From NCBI GenBank assembly GCA_018882625.1, contig VERO01000178.1, positions 1 to 5,190 of the forward strand: DNA of 5,190 bases. Direction: 5' to 3'. A program made the translations under genes and the position numbers. Of this stretch, positions 5,155 through 5,190 are shown piece by piece. The notes under the pieces were generated by a model that was given only the letters and a program-made list of their open reading frames with translations, was not told the DNA's origin and searched no databases. Every line of letters begins with the position of its first letter. Position 1 is the first letter of the stretch. The DNA is from Phycisphaerales bacterium. GTDB taxonomy: Bacteria; Planctomycetota; Phycisphaerae; Phycisphaerales; SM1A02.

Positions 5155-5190
5155 ATGCCCGAGAACTCCGCGGCGGGCGTCATCGTGCAC
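5155..5190 (+). CDS. Start of a further coding region, cut by right edge
   Basis: ATG at 5155 opens a frame that stays open for the 12 codons left in the window (MPENSAAGVIVH). It lies only 5 bp after the stop of the preceding hypothetical gene, the spacing expected of a co-transcribed neighbour. GVIVH could be a first beta strand. No good Shine-Dalgarno is visible before it. Twelve residues are too few to name a family, and a chance open frame in GC-rich DNA is possible. Confidence 0.45.
   Translation, partial: MPENSAAGVIVH

Noticed and set aside
1..5190. CRISPR arrays, insertion sequences, tRNA or rRNA genes, attachment sites
   Set aside because: No regularly spaced repeats, transposase motifs, terminal inverted repeats or recognisable RNA gene sequences were seen, and nearly all DNA is accounted for by housekeeping genes.

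Overview
This is an ordinary chromosomal housekeeping region from a GC-rich bacterium. The protein-level identifications are solid, and no mobile element, CRISPR array, rRNA or tRNA is visible. The organism cannot be fixed from the sequence alone. High GC content, third-codon-position G/C bias, scarcity of Shine-Dalgarno sites and the flavour of the proteins would fit a Planctomycetota (Phycisphaerae-like) genome, but this is a tentative inference.

Layout. (1) From the left edge to 1910, minus strand, lies mnmG (gidA), a tRNA wobble-uridine modification enzyme. Its C-terminal end is cut off by the window, and it carries two insertions relative to the E. coli protein. (2) Starting divergently 52 bp away, 1963-3420 plus strand encodes a complete M17 leucyl aminopeptidase with every metal-binding and catalytic residue in place. 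The 52-bp gap holds an interrupted inverted repeat and two -10-like hexamers facing outward. (3) A 61-bp convergent gap (3421-3481) holds nested GC-rich stems, a plausible shared terminator. (4) On the minus strand, 4434 down to 3482, is a two-gene unit: a low-molecular-weight phosphatase of the YwlE (protein-arginine phosphatase) subtype, then rpiB (ribose-5-phosphate isomerase B), overlapping by 4 bp (ATGA). (5) Divergent from this, on the plus strand up to 5149, is an unrecognised protein of about 195 residues. Five bases later a further reading frame opens and runs off the right edge.

How they fit together. The genes are housekeeping functions in protein turnover (aminopeptidase), post-translational dephosphorylation, pentose-phosphate metabolism and tRNA modification. 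The phosphatase-rpiB pair matches the ywlE-ywlF neighbourhood known from Bacillus subtilis. The most interesting non-coding feature is that three genes beginning at divergent junctions (mnmG, aminopeptidase, phosphatase) lack a convincing Shine-Dalgarno but have a TAnnnT hexamer 7-9 nt before the start codon, as expected for leaderless or nearly leaderless transcripts. rpiB, inside the operon, instead has a clear Shine-Dalgarno. I did not find a convincing undescribed multi-gene system here. The unknown gene at the right end is the best candidate for new biology.
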